The notes below the pieces were generated by a model. It worked only from the letters and a program-made list of their open reading frames with translations, was not told the DNA's origin and made no database searches. From Phoebastria nigripes (taxonomy: Eukaryota; Chordata; Aves; Procellariiformes; Diomedeidae), in the NCBI GenBank assembly GCA_035582835.1, contig JAYKAV010000311.1, positions 1,450,067 to 1,514,066 on the forward strand: 64,000 bases of DNA, in the 5' to 3' direction. Position numbers and translations under genes: made by a program. Numbering within the stretch: the stretch's first letter is position 1; each line of letters opens with the position of its first letter. Positions 14,065 through 24,736 of this stretch are shown here, one piece after another.

Positions 14065-17000
14065 GTCAGTTCCTGCTGTGGGAGGACAGCAGTGGCGCTT
14101 GACTATTGCCACGGACTATCTCTTCTCCCAGATCTCTCTTCTATCTCTCTTCTCCTTGATGACCTAGAATTATTGTATTAAGGGGATGGTGAATGAGCAA
14201 TTCCTGTTCACTCTCTCCTGCCACTTGTGATTTATAACATAGTCAGCTAGAGGAGAGCAAAAGCAATTACCAAGGGGGTGAACATCCACAATTTAGTGAA
14301 AGTCCAATTTTATTCCATCCCAGCGTCTTACTTAAGCTATGCACGTTGTTTTTTGATCCTGAACAAGAGGGGGCAAAAGTGGTGTTGGCAAGGACCAAGA
14401 GGAGAACTGGAGGAGCATCATACTCTTCCTAAACTACACAGACTTTGTTGCAGTGATAATGCTGCTGAGAGGCACTAGCCACCATGGATTAAAGGCAACT
14501 GATGCTTTTCAAGTGCCGTGAGGAATAAAATTGTTCACATATACAGTAGCTTAGCTGTTCCTTCCAAAATCGTGGTGCATAGTGCAACACTGGGAAGAGT
14601 CTGCTTCAGTTCCTGCTCCAGCCATCCCAAATGTGAGTGGCCCAGCTAAGCAGGTGGGGGTTTTGCTGTCTCTGATACCTCTAAACCACTACTTGCTGCC
14701 AGAAACATTTGGAAGTTTTGCAGCCACCTTCTCTAGCTCTCTGCCATGCTCCCCTCACAGCTGGGCATTTCAATGAGTGACATTTGTTGCTTTTTGGCAA
14801 ACACTGAGATTACCCAGTGACCATATAGCCAACACATTTGGTGCCCTATCATGGATCACCCACTGCCTGACACTACCTGCTCACTNAGAGGCAGCAGCTG
14901 AACTGCTCCATAGCTGACGGGGACTGCAGTGGCTCTGAGTTTCATGCAAGTGGATGGCCCCTTGTCTCCTGACCTCCTTTGGTGGAGCACAGCCAAAGTG
15001 GTGCCCATAGAAGGGGTGAGGTTAGGAAGGTGGGTAGACCCAACAGTGGACTGAAGAACAAGGAGATAACTGGGATAAGGCTTTGCAAAGAGTTGGGGGC
15101 AGAACATGGAAGAGGAAAGTATCTGCAAAGGTGCATATGAACTCATTAAATGGTTTACATAAGCCATGGCTCATGGAGCTGCACAGTGCTTGGCAGCTGC
15201 ATTTGCCATTGATATCAGGTGATTCATAAGCAATGCACGACTTTCTGGGAAGAGACTCGTTTTGTTTCCCGTTGCCTGGCCCCTGACCCGGTCTGTCAGC
15301 AAAGGTGAAGCTCTCCATGGTGTGCTAGGGGCTGTGCACCATGGCTCCAGGCTATTGTGTGCCCTTATCTCCTGGAGCAGCAGGATGTGTGATGGCCCTA
15401 CTCCCCTCTGGAAAAGCACACCGAGGCCTGCAATTTCATTATTCATGGAAAAAATATAACCTTCCAGCAACTGAACCAATATACATAGCCTGTGGCTATG
15501 CTATATGACCTGATCCTTTCATAGGATGAAGTGTCAAGGCGAGGCCATGTTAAGACCTCAGGGTAACGGGTTAAGTAAGGCTTCAACCTGACACTGCTGT
15601 AACGACATGGAGCTCCCTTTGGGATACTCCTGTCATTAGATGTGTCAGAGACATGGAGCCAATTTAACAACTGCTGCTGCCACCCCTGGCTCTGATTATC
15701 TNTAGGTTGCATAGCATATCACAACAAATTTGATATTAGCCAGGTGTCATACCACTCGCAATTGAGAGGTGACAATCACTAGCTGAGCACAGTCTCCAAG
15801 CCCCATGGAAAAGGCAGGGTAACCACAGGCATGGCACTACAGCAAAAGCGGTGCCTGACTGAGTGTTTCCCTAACGAGCTAAGTTGCTGCTGCAATCACA
15901 GACTAGATCCCCACACGTCTGCAGTGAGGATGGCAGCAGAAGTGCCACAGGCAGGGGTATCTGCCAGCATACTGCAAAGTGTTACAGACTTCGAGTAGCC
16001 ATAGGGCTAGTCCCAAGTCTGGGTTAATGTATCTTGCCACAAAACATCCTCTCTGGTCTTCATTCACTGGCCACAGGAAAGAAGGAGCACAGAATCTAAT
16101 TTCAAATCCTTATTTTAATTTGCTCTCTTATTAGTGAATATTCCAGTTTTTAATTGTGGCCTAACGGCTTCAAGATAACTGCTCAGTGTACTTATGATCT
16201 AATTTTTCTAAGCTATCCTTTATGGTGTGAACACTCTAGTTCAGAAGTAAAGTGATTTTTTTTTTTTTCAGAAAAATGCTCAGCTCTCAAAGCAGAAATC
16301 TGTGTAAGAAGTAGTTGGGTACGAACAGTTATTCCAGAATGATTAGCTGACCAAATTCATCACATAGCTAAGTCCCTAGTGAACGTGAACTGAAATTATC
16401 CTGCTCTTTCCCGTCATCATCTTTGTAAAAATATTGTGCTGGTGACCTCTAGTGGAATAAAAATAGACATCTTTTATTCTTTTCAGAAAGCTCCAAAAAT
16501 CCCCATTCAAAGCAGTGNTTTTTTTTTTCCAAACTGTATTAATCTGAACCCCATAAAATGGGAGTTTATTTTGCTTGTCTATGCTCAGAAACCCAAATCA
16601 ACAATACAAAACGTGCTTCTGTGAGCCCACAGTTCCCATGGATTTATGTTATGGTGAAGATTATGATATCTTTATTAACATAAAGGAGGTACGTGACATC
16701 AGTGTAGCACATTTAACCATGGAGTTCGAGCGAAGGGGAAGAGCCCATAATGGCTAATTCCCTCCACGCCTCTTCTGAATCCCACCCCGCATCTGCTGTC
16801 GTTCATCCCTATCACCACAGGGTGGAGAACGTGAGGGCCATTGGTCTCTCAAAGGTAGACCCTCAATGGACACCCAGTAAGCGTCACTAAGTATTCATAA
16901 AGTTGCCCACTGCTTTGTGCTAGGTACCTTGTTTCAAGGTGCTTGTCATCTTACTAAACTTCAACTGCTTTGGTTGAAATTAAGGGAAAAAAAAGTAAAA

Positions 17001-18099
17001 GCTCTAAAAAGTAAGAGGTGTCCTGACGTGAACATCAATAGCTGCTGCGAGTACCCACGCTCAGCTGGCAATGGGCAGGGCTCCTTTTGACTAAATACAT
17101 ACCAACCTGGTTAATATACTTAACTGAAGAGTTAGGGATTGCCTTTTTCCCTCCATTCATAAATGTATGAAGCAATCTCAGTAGTTGCCAATGGCTATAA
17201 AGAATGCTGCTGGGCTGTAACTGTACAACTGTGCCTTGCTTTTTTGAGGCACTTTGAACACTGACTAATTCCTGCCATCTTTCCTTCTAGCTGAGCATCC
17301 TGTCCTGGTCTCTCTGGTTGCCTGCCCAGGTCCTTTTCATGTTTCCTGGACAGGATGGCAGCCTGGTACAACACCCAACTTGTCCAGTCCCTGACCTCCC
17401 TTTGCCATGGCTTTGAAAACCTTGCTCCAGCCACAGCTGTTGTGATCAGCAGGTCCACTGCATTTAAGATCTGCTTGCAGCAAAGCTCAGTGCAAACAGT
17501 GTTCTTTCCACAAACAATGCTAGGAGAAAAATGTGCTTTTGCCAGTGCTCAAAAATACATTTACTTTCAAAAACATTACTGTTGTAATTACTCCCCCATT
17601 CTGCCTCGTACCAATTGCTTGAAATTTAGCAAAGGTAACCTTTGTGCCAAGAATGTATGCTTTCCTCTTCCTGCAAAAACCTGTCTAGGTTTGGTTAAAT
17701 CAGGAGTTAGGACATGTACAGGCATGCTAGAGCTTAAAAGCTGAAGTCTCTAAAGGTGCTATCCTCAGTGAGTGTGTCCTTCCTTCCCAGCTCCTGGTGC
17801 CCAAGAGGCTGCTCCTTGCCCTTCTCCAGCAGAGCCGCCCCCATACAGCCACCCCAGGCAGCTCTGAACTGAACAGGGGCCAAAAATGTGCCCCATCCTG
17901 GAGGCAGATTAAAGTCCAGCTCCTATCCCAGCCTGTGAGACAGAGTTGGTACCTGATGCTGGGGAAGTCACTTACACCAGACTTTCCACAGTAGTTTGTT
18001 CATTTGTAGATGCCTTGTTTCTGAAATGCATGGAAAATAATTAGAGTAGGAACTCTACTTTTATTAATTAAGAATTATTAACAAATAATCGTCAAGTTG
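14065..18099. other. Intergenic, nothing recognised
   Basis: No exon, RNA gene or clear repeat seen. Single N bases near 14886, 15702 and 16518. Short open frames only. Confidence 0.5.
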
Positions 18100-18965
18100 G
18101 AAGAAAATCTGCTGTCGCTTCCACAGTGGTCTGTCCTGGGTCTGCTTCTCTTTTGTGCTTTCTGCTCTTCACTCATGCCATTAGCAGATGTGTGTATTAA
18201 ATTTGTGTGGGAGACCACAAACAACACCCAGCTGGGAGGGGAGCTGCAAGCACACGGGAGGACAGAAGACTTACAAATCAGTGTAGTGAGTTGAAAAACT
18301 GTGAGAAATAATTCAGTTAGGAAGACCACAAAGGTCTACATTTAAGTAATTGATGGGTAATTGATTACAAAATTATGAAATGGGACCGGGCGGGATGGAT
18401 AATAGTTCTGCAGAAAAGGAACTGGGGTTGTAGCATACCCCAAGTTATTCATGAGCAATAACATTGACACTGTTGTGAAGAAATGTGAGGATCACATCTG
18501 GGACATAGCAGAAAAAGTAACACATAAGAGGCATGAAGAAATTTTTCTGCCTTACTCAGCACCCCTGAGGCCTCCGCTGGTGTTTCTTGTCCCATTCTGA
18601 GCAGGGTTCCCCGAAGAGAGGTGTGAGCCAGCGAGGACTCCGGGGGCCAGCAGCAGATATCCAATGTCTTCAAAGAGCAGAGGAATAAACAGTTCTTCAT
18701 GTCCCCTGTGGACAAAGCAAGGAAAGATGGACTAGTTGTAGTATAGAGGGTTTAGTCTAAACACCAGTCTAGCAACAAGCATAATTAGGCATTGAAAGAG
18801 AGCTGCCTCAGAAGACAGTGAAATCTCTGTTTTTAGGGATTTTTAAGAGCAGGTTAGACAGGAACAATTGAGCAATAGAGATACCCAGAGAAGACTGATA
18901 CAGCTGAGCTTTTCTTAGGGCAGGAAGATGGACTAGATGGCCCACAGAGGATGCTGTCAGTCTTA
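18100..18965 (+). repeat. Decayed CR1 LINE 3' part
   Basis: Several segments follow the avian CR1 consensus in the right order on the + strand. These are GTCCTGGGTCTGCTTCT and CACCCAGCTGGGAGG (the RT 'ADDTKLGG' area), then CAGAAAAGGAACTGGGG and TACTCAGCACCCCTGAGGCC. GTGAAATCTC ... AAGAGCAGGTTAGACAGG and ATGGACTAGATGGCCCACAGAGG (3'UTR end) follow. It is heavily mutated with no open RT frame, so it is an old 5'-truncated insertion. Confidence 0.8.
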
Positions 18966-21961
18966 TTTTTTCTCTTTGCATGATCTGAGATCCTGAAACT
19001 TTATTTTCAGCTGTGTTCAAGACTCCCAAGTGTGAACAAAGTCAATGGTAACTGCCTTCATATGTATGAAGACTTGTTTAATACTAAATAACAAGGACAG
19101 ATCCTAGGTTTTTCAGACTGGGCATCTGAATTTAAGGGATGTTTTTGGACTTAAAATGATACATCCCAGTTCCTCAACCCCAGTGCAGAGATAATGCTGT
19201 CCACTCATCTTATTGGCATGTTGTGAAGGTGGATTAATTCAGGCTTATGAAATTTTTAGATATATCACAGTATGATAGGGAATCATTTTATAGGGAAACT
19301 GTTAACCATATCTCCATGACGGATTATCTCCATTTCCAAGGTTAGGACCATAGGCTGGAACAAACCAAACAAAATCAAAATACTAACTAGCACTGTAGGT
19401 TATAAGGGCAGCAGCAATGGCTGTGGGTTTGCAGTCTGAGCTCTGATGTAACACAGATCTCCCAATGATTATTAACTAAACGTTATCTGCCCTGTGTACT
19501 GAAGAAGGTGAGGGCGTGCGAAAGAAACTGCATGCAATAAAGATATTAAACAATGTATTGTGCATATGCACAAAAGAGCTGAGTTACAGAGGCATGAATA
19601 TTCTCCATTTCTGGGATTTCCCAACTTCCACGTAACTGCCTTTTGTAATAGTGTTTCTAGGTGCCTTTGTGCATGAAATAAACCTATGCGGTACTCAAAC
19701 ATGAAGAACATATATATAAGATTCATTGAGACAAGCCTGTCTTATCATCAGGAGACTCAGCCTAAACAGGAGAAGCGGTTTGCTTCCTTTCCCTGCTCAG
19801 TTGAGGCGGCCGAAGGGNGGGGCACAACACAAGCTGTTTCTGAGACAGCTGTGAGTTGCTCCCCACCATCCTCTTTCCCAGAGCGGTGCAGCCCAGGCAG
19901 GAACCATGTCTGCAGGGAGCCAGGATGGCTCCTGGCCCGGGGGGCTGCCCAGAGGTCTCTCCTCTCTGAACTCATGGCAACCTGCAGCGATCAAACCTCA
20001 GTTTGATCCGCTAGTCACTTGGAAACAAAACCGGAGGGATGGAATGACGCGGGAAGTCTCTGAAAGCAGCCACACCAAATCTAAGAGTAAATCGCTGCTG
20101 TACTGCTGCGATTGCAGCCTGTGCAGCTCCAGCAGGCTGCAGAGCCCACGCGTTGGGTGCAAGCCCATGCATTGCACTGGGCCAGCTGCAGTTACCATGC
20201 AGAGCAATGCAGTGCAGTGTAGCTCCACTACTTTTTCTCCAAGAAGCTCCCTCCAAATCCCACTTGCTCCACGTCACTCATTATCTGGGAGGAAGCAGGA
20301 TCTGACAAAGAAGAGGCTGAGACTTTGATGAGGAAGGTGGCTTTGCTCTTGCCCCAAGGTCCCAACACCTTCAAACTGACACAGGCAGGAGATCAGCTCA
20401 GGGGGGCACCGTTGCACCTGTGTCCCCCAGCCCCCACTGCTCTGCTTGCCACCAGCGTGGGTGTCACTTGGCAGGGAGGATTTCAGATGAATGAAGCGGT
20501 TTCAGGCTGTGCTCAGGCCCTCCCTTCTCACTGGCAAATTGAAAACTGGACTGTCAGAGGACTGTTGCAAAGGCACTGCACATCTGAGCACTGTCCCTGG
20601 GGTGTGTGCCCACCGCTGCCCCATCCATGTCAATGGTGCAAGGGTTGGACTGTTCCAACTACCCTGTGGTCATAATCCTGAAGGATTAAATCCCTTCTAT
20701 CCATAAAATTGCTTCTCCTCCTCAATTTTCATATCATGTATGCTCAAGCTGAAGATGAAATGTTAAGCACTTCATATGCCTTACGGAAAATCAAAATCAA
20801 AAGACTGGCTTAGAAAACATGGCTTTTAAAAATAAAAAATGCTGAGTTACTTACATTCATATTCTCATTCTTGAGTTTCTGTGAATGAAGCTCAACTAAC
20901 TCAGGCTTTCAAGTTTGTACAACTGAGAGGGTAGGTTGTGTAGATGTGATAATCATAAGACTCCAGGAATTAGGCACTTCAACGTGTTGCCTCTGATTTC
21001 AGTGGCACGTGTCCAAGAGTTTGAGAGCTGGCCCAAGTGTATTTGCTTTTAGAATTTGCAAGGGACCCAAACCCTACAACAATAAGTATGGATATACATG
21101 TCTTAATACGTTGTTAGTCATAAAAAAACTCTAAACCACAAGGAGAGCTGTTTAAAAGTCAGATGTCCTGCAGCAAAGTGGGACTTTCTTCAGAAGGGAA
21201 CGGAAGGTCTGAGTTTCCCTCCTCGCTGCTGTAGCTGCTCTGCCCCCTTGGGTGGGCTGAGGGAGAGAAGAAGACATGGTCAGAGAGCCCGGAGTAAGAA
21301 AGCATGAGTGTGTATGTGGTGGGAGGTGTGAAGGCATGTTCACTGAGCACAACTGAAATTTCAGAGCTGTCCATCAGGAGAGGGCAGACACTCACTGCAA
21401 AAAGCCAAGGTGCAATTCAGGAGAGTCACAGACAGGCAAGAAGAGACTTTTCTTTGGGCGGTGGAGTGCGTATTGGTCACTAGATAGGAAAGAGTAAGAT
21501 TTGGAGAAGAAGGTGGAGCATGAGGGAAATGTTCAAATTTCCCTGTCTAGGCGGGGAGAAGTTGAAGGCAGTGCCAAAACTCCTCACCAGCTTCCCTGAA
21601 AGTCAGCGAGATTGGTGTGATTTCTCTTTGATGAGGATGGAGAAGGAAAATGGGTCTTTCACTTTTCCAGAGAAGCCAGGAAGAGACTAGCAAGTTCTCT
21701 TGCTCTCATAAAAGTAGTTGCAACTAAGNAGCCGCCCTAGCGCTGCTCTGGAGTTTCTGATTACTTTTTGTGGTATGAAAATAACCTTCAGGTGAGTCAG
21801 TAACTCCTGCCTATTGACTCCACACGTGCAAAAAGCTTTCTTGTGCGCTGTGTCCATGGTAGGAAAGTCCTTACTGAGAGCTAAACTTTATGAAAGCTAA
21901 CTACAAAACCATGCTTTGCCCACATTTCTTTGACAAGACTTGCTGAAGTTAGAAGCCATAT
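18966..21961. other. Intergenic, nothing recognised
   Basis: Moderately GC-rich patch at 19,790-20,680, otherwise AT-rich. Open frames up to 140 codons (19906-20328, +) have no domain or splice signals. No repeat family was recognised. Confidence 0.5.
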
Positions 21962-21964
21962 TGG

Positions 21965-22200
21965 AAGGCCAGTCACAATGGGGTGCTTTCAACACTCATT
22001 CCCAGTTAGGCTCACTTCGGCCTCCAATACAGTTAGCTGTCGGGATCCCCCTGTCACTCCAGAAATACAAATGGGTTCTGCCACTGTATAGCTTGATGGC
22101 ATTAGGGTACACTGTGCACCGGTGTCTACTAGAGTCTCACACTCCTGTGGGTCTGATGTGCCAGGCCACCGAATCCACACAGTTCAGTAAACCCGGTTGT
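21965..22200 (-). pseudogene. Retroviral aspartic protease fragment
   Basis: The minus-strand frame around 22180-21989 contains LVDTGAQCTLMPSS, matching the DTGA catalytic signature and following strand of retropepsins. A TGA stop interrupts it at about 21986-21988. Homology continues for a few codons and then ends abruptly. The flap and second half are absent. A segment of the intervening gag-pro region (22240-22190) reads in another frame, indicating at least two frameshifts. Confidence 0.75.
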
Positions 22201-22234
22201 CCCTTTCCTCCACCTGGCTGGAGGCAGGGCCCCT

Positions 22235-24076
22235 CTAGTCCTGGTCATCATATTCGTTACTCGNTTCTTGTAAATGTGAATCAAAAGTCCCTTTATTAAG
22301 ATCGGAAGTAAAATCAGCCCTTCTACTCTGTCTGGGGAACTGCTCACTGGAAACTGGAGCAGCAGTTTTCCTGGAAGAACCCCCTTTTGTGATTGTTTTT
22401 CCTCGCAACTCACATACCCGTGCCTTTAGGTTTGAGGTAGATTTTCCATCCCACTTCCTCATGTCCTTTCCATGGTCATGTAGGTAAAACCACAGGGTGC
22501 CACGTGGTGTATACCCACTGTATCCTCTCTCTTGAGCAGAGGAATGCTTTCTCCTAATAGCTGAGATACTGGTTCGTACAGGTGGGGAGTAGGACGTACC
22601 CTGTTTGAATTGCCGAAACTCCCAGGACAGTTTCTCAGCCATCATGTCCAGCAGTTTCTCCACAGCCAAGACGCAGGCCTGTAGGGAGGAAGAAAGACTT
22701 TCTTCGTATTGCCGGAGTTGACCAGCCAATTCATCCACCGTTTGTCCCTCTCCGTCTTTCCAGGTCATTGCTGACAATGAGTTGGCATACAACGATGGTG
22801 CGCTCCGTACAAACTTAGGCCACATGGGTCGCATGCACTTGACTTCATCCGGATCTTTGGATAACTGCTCATTGTCCAGGTCATCATAAATCACCTCCAG
22901 CACGGCTAATTCCCTCAGGTACTGGATACCTCTCTCCATGGTGGTCCACTTGCCTGGGNGACANATAACATCTTCNTTGAAGGGATACCTTTCCTTCATG
23001 CCTGACAGGAGTCACCTCCAGAGGCTGAGGGCTTGTGCTACTTTTCCAATCACTTTGTCAATGCCCCTTTCCCTAGAAAGGGATCCCAGCTGCTTGGCTT
23101 CCTTACTCTCTAATTCCAGGCTACTGGCCCTGTTATCCCAGCATTGGAGCAGCCAAGTGACAACGTGCTCGCCTGGACAACGGCTGAAATATTTTCTCGT
23201 ATCTCGCAGCTCACTCAGGGATAGANATCGGGTGGTTACCGTCTTGTTTATGAGTTCTTCCTCTCCCTCCGAGGAAGAGGAGGAACCCTCCCACCGAGTT
23301 CTTCCTCGGGGGGAAGCAGGAAATTCTTCCTCTTCCTCCTCCTGTTCTCGTGATGGCCCTGCTTTAGAGTAGTCTGCCTCCTTGCTAGAGGGACAGTATG
23401 CTTCTTCCTCCTGCTCCCTCTTAGGAGAAGCTTCTTCATCCTTTACTAAATGAGCTGACTTTCGCTTCCAAGATTTCTTCTTGTGTATGGGGGTGACTGA
23501 TACTGGCACGGGTTGGTTCTCTGGTTCAGCTGCAGCGCCTGTCGCTGGGGTTTGAGTAGCCGCAGTGTCTGCCACTGGGTTTGGAGTAGCCACAGTATTC
23601 TTAAATAGTTGTTTAACCCTAAGCAAGACCTGACACACATTCAGGAGACATAGCAATAGGAACATGCTAGTTTGAACATCCCAAGGATATTCAAAATTCT
23701 CAAGAGCTATTGTAATTAGCCTGGAGGAGAAGGGGAAGATGGAGGAAGGTGTCTCCCCCATAGGTCGGCTCTCTGAGGAGAAAAAGAAAAAAGTGTAATT
23801 GTTAATAATTTCTGATAGATGGCTCCCAAAGTACAGAGGTGACAGCAATGCTGAGTACAAATACCAGATTGATCTCATGACCAATAATTTTATCATACCA
23901 TAAGGCAGTGTTACACAGTACAGCAAAGCGATAACCTTAATCCACCTCCCAGAGGTGATAAACAGCACATAAATACTGATAAACAGTATATATGGCAAGT
24001 AAGGTGTTACATAACACAACTCTGAGAACAAATACAACAACTTTGAGAGCAAGTAAATCAACATTGTGACCAGCAA
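22235..24076 (-). pseudogene. Retroviral gag-like gene, disabled
   Basis: One minus-strand reading frame runs from 24076 to 22235 with a single in-frame TGA at 23011-23009. It divides into a 354-codon and a 254-codon piece. The first has several hydrophobic stretches in its first 180 codons, then a Pro/Ala-rich linker. A Lys/Arg patch and two Glu-rich REQEEE-type repeats (about 23450-23280) follow. The second piece is hydrophilic and helical-looking, and ends before protease. Five N bases fall in or beside it (22264, 22959, 22964, 22976, 23226). A shorter + strand open frame here is the antisense shadow. No functional product is expected. Confidence 0.75.
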
Positions 24077-24159
24077 CTACTAAACTAATATAATGAATGC
24101 TTATAACAAATTTGTTTTAACACACTCTGGTCAGATCTGTTGTTATCTCAACCCTTTAT

Positions 24160-24177
24160 GCCCCATGTTGGGCGCCA
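24160..24177 (-). other. Primer binding site, tRNA-Lys type
   Basis: The minus strand reads TGGCGCCCAACATGGGGC, starting 8 nt after the LTR end. It differs at one base from the PBS complementary to tRNA-Lys1,2 (TGGCGCCCAACGTGGGGC). This primer choice is typical of class II/betaretrovirus-like elements. Confidence 0.8.
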
Positions 24178-24185
24178 AAAAGGAC

Positions 24186-24736
24186 TGTCGTGGTTTAACC
24201 CCAGTTGGCGACTAACCACCACACAGCCACTCGCTCACCCTCCCCCCCACTCCGCGGTGGGATGGGGGAGAGAATTGGAAAAAAAAAGTAAAACCCATGG
24301 GTTGAGATAAAGACAGTTTAATAGGACAGCAAAGGAAGAGAAAATAATTATAATAATAATGATAAAAGAATATACAAAATAAGTGATGCACAATGCAATT
24401 ACTCACCACCTCCTGACTGATGCCCAGCCCCTTCCCGAGCAGCGGTCGCTGCCCCCTGGCCAACTTCTGCCAGTTTATATACTGAGCATCATGCCGTATG
24501 GTATGGAATATCCCTTTGGCCAGTTTGGGTCAGCTGTCCTGGCTATGCTCCCTCCCAGCTTCTTGTGCACCTGGCAGAGCATGGGAAGCTGAAAAGTCCT
24601 TGATTAGTGTAAGCACTACTTAGCAACAACTAAAACATCAGTGTGTTATCAACATTATTCTCATACGAAATCCAAAACACAGCACTATACCAGCTACTAG
24701 GAAGAAATTAACTCTATCCCAGCTGAAACCAGGACA
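24186..24736 (-). repeat. 5' LTR of the endogenous retrovirus (551 bp)
   Basis: On the minus strand it begins TGTCCTGGTTTCAGCTGGG and ends GGTTAAACCACGACA, giving TG...CA ends with imperfect inverted termini. A TATA box lies at 24474-24481 (TATATAAA on the minus strand) and an ATTAAA poly(A) signal near 24317-24322. The order TATA, poly(A) signal, LTR end is correct for U3-R-U5. No second LTR in the window allows dating. Confidence 0.9.
24474..24481 (-). promoter_or_regulatory. LTR TATA box
   Basis: The minus strand reads TATATAAA within CAGTATATAAACTGGC. It sits about 290 bp upstream of the LTR 3' end and before the ATTAAA signal, the expected U3/R arrangement. Confidence 0.6.

Larger units (their letters stand above)
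21962..24736 (-). mobile_element. Truncated endogenous retrovirus: 5' LTR, PBS, gag, start of protease
   Basis: Read on the minus strand, an LTR (24736-24186) is followed by a tRNA-Lys-like primer binding site and a long gag-like frame. Beyond this lies the beginning of a retroviral aspartic protease with the DTGA active-site signature. Recognisable register is lost near 21965. No pol, env or 3' LTR follows, so the element is a 5' half. Gag has an internal stop and the frame shifts before protease, so it cannot give a full product. It resembles a gag-pro family I know from many bird genomes. Exact class assignment (ERVK-like by primer site) needs a Repbase/Dfam search. Confidence 0.88.

Noticed and set aside
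22938..23372. 144-codon + strand open frame
   Set aside because: It is the antisense of the gag frame; Ser- and Glu-rich only because it mirrors the acidic gag repeats.
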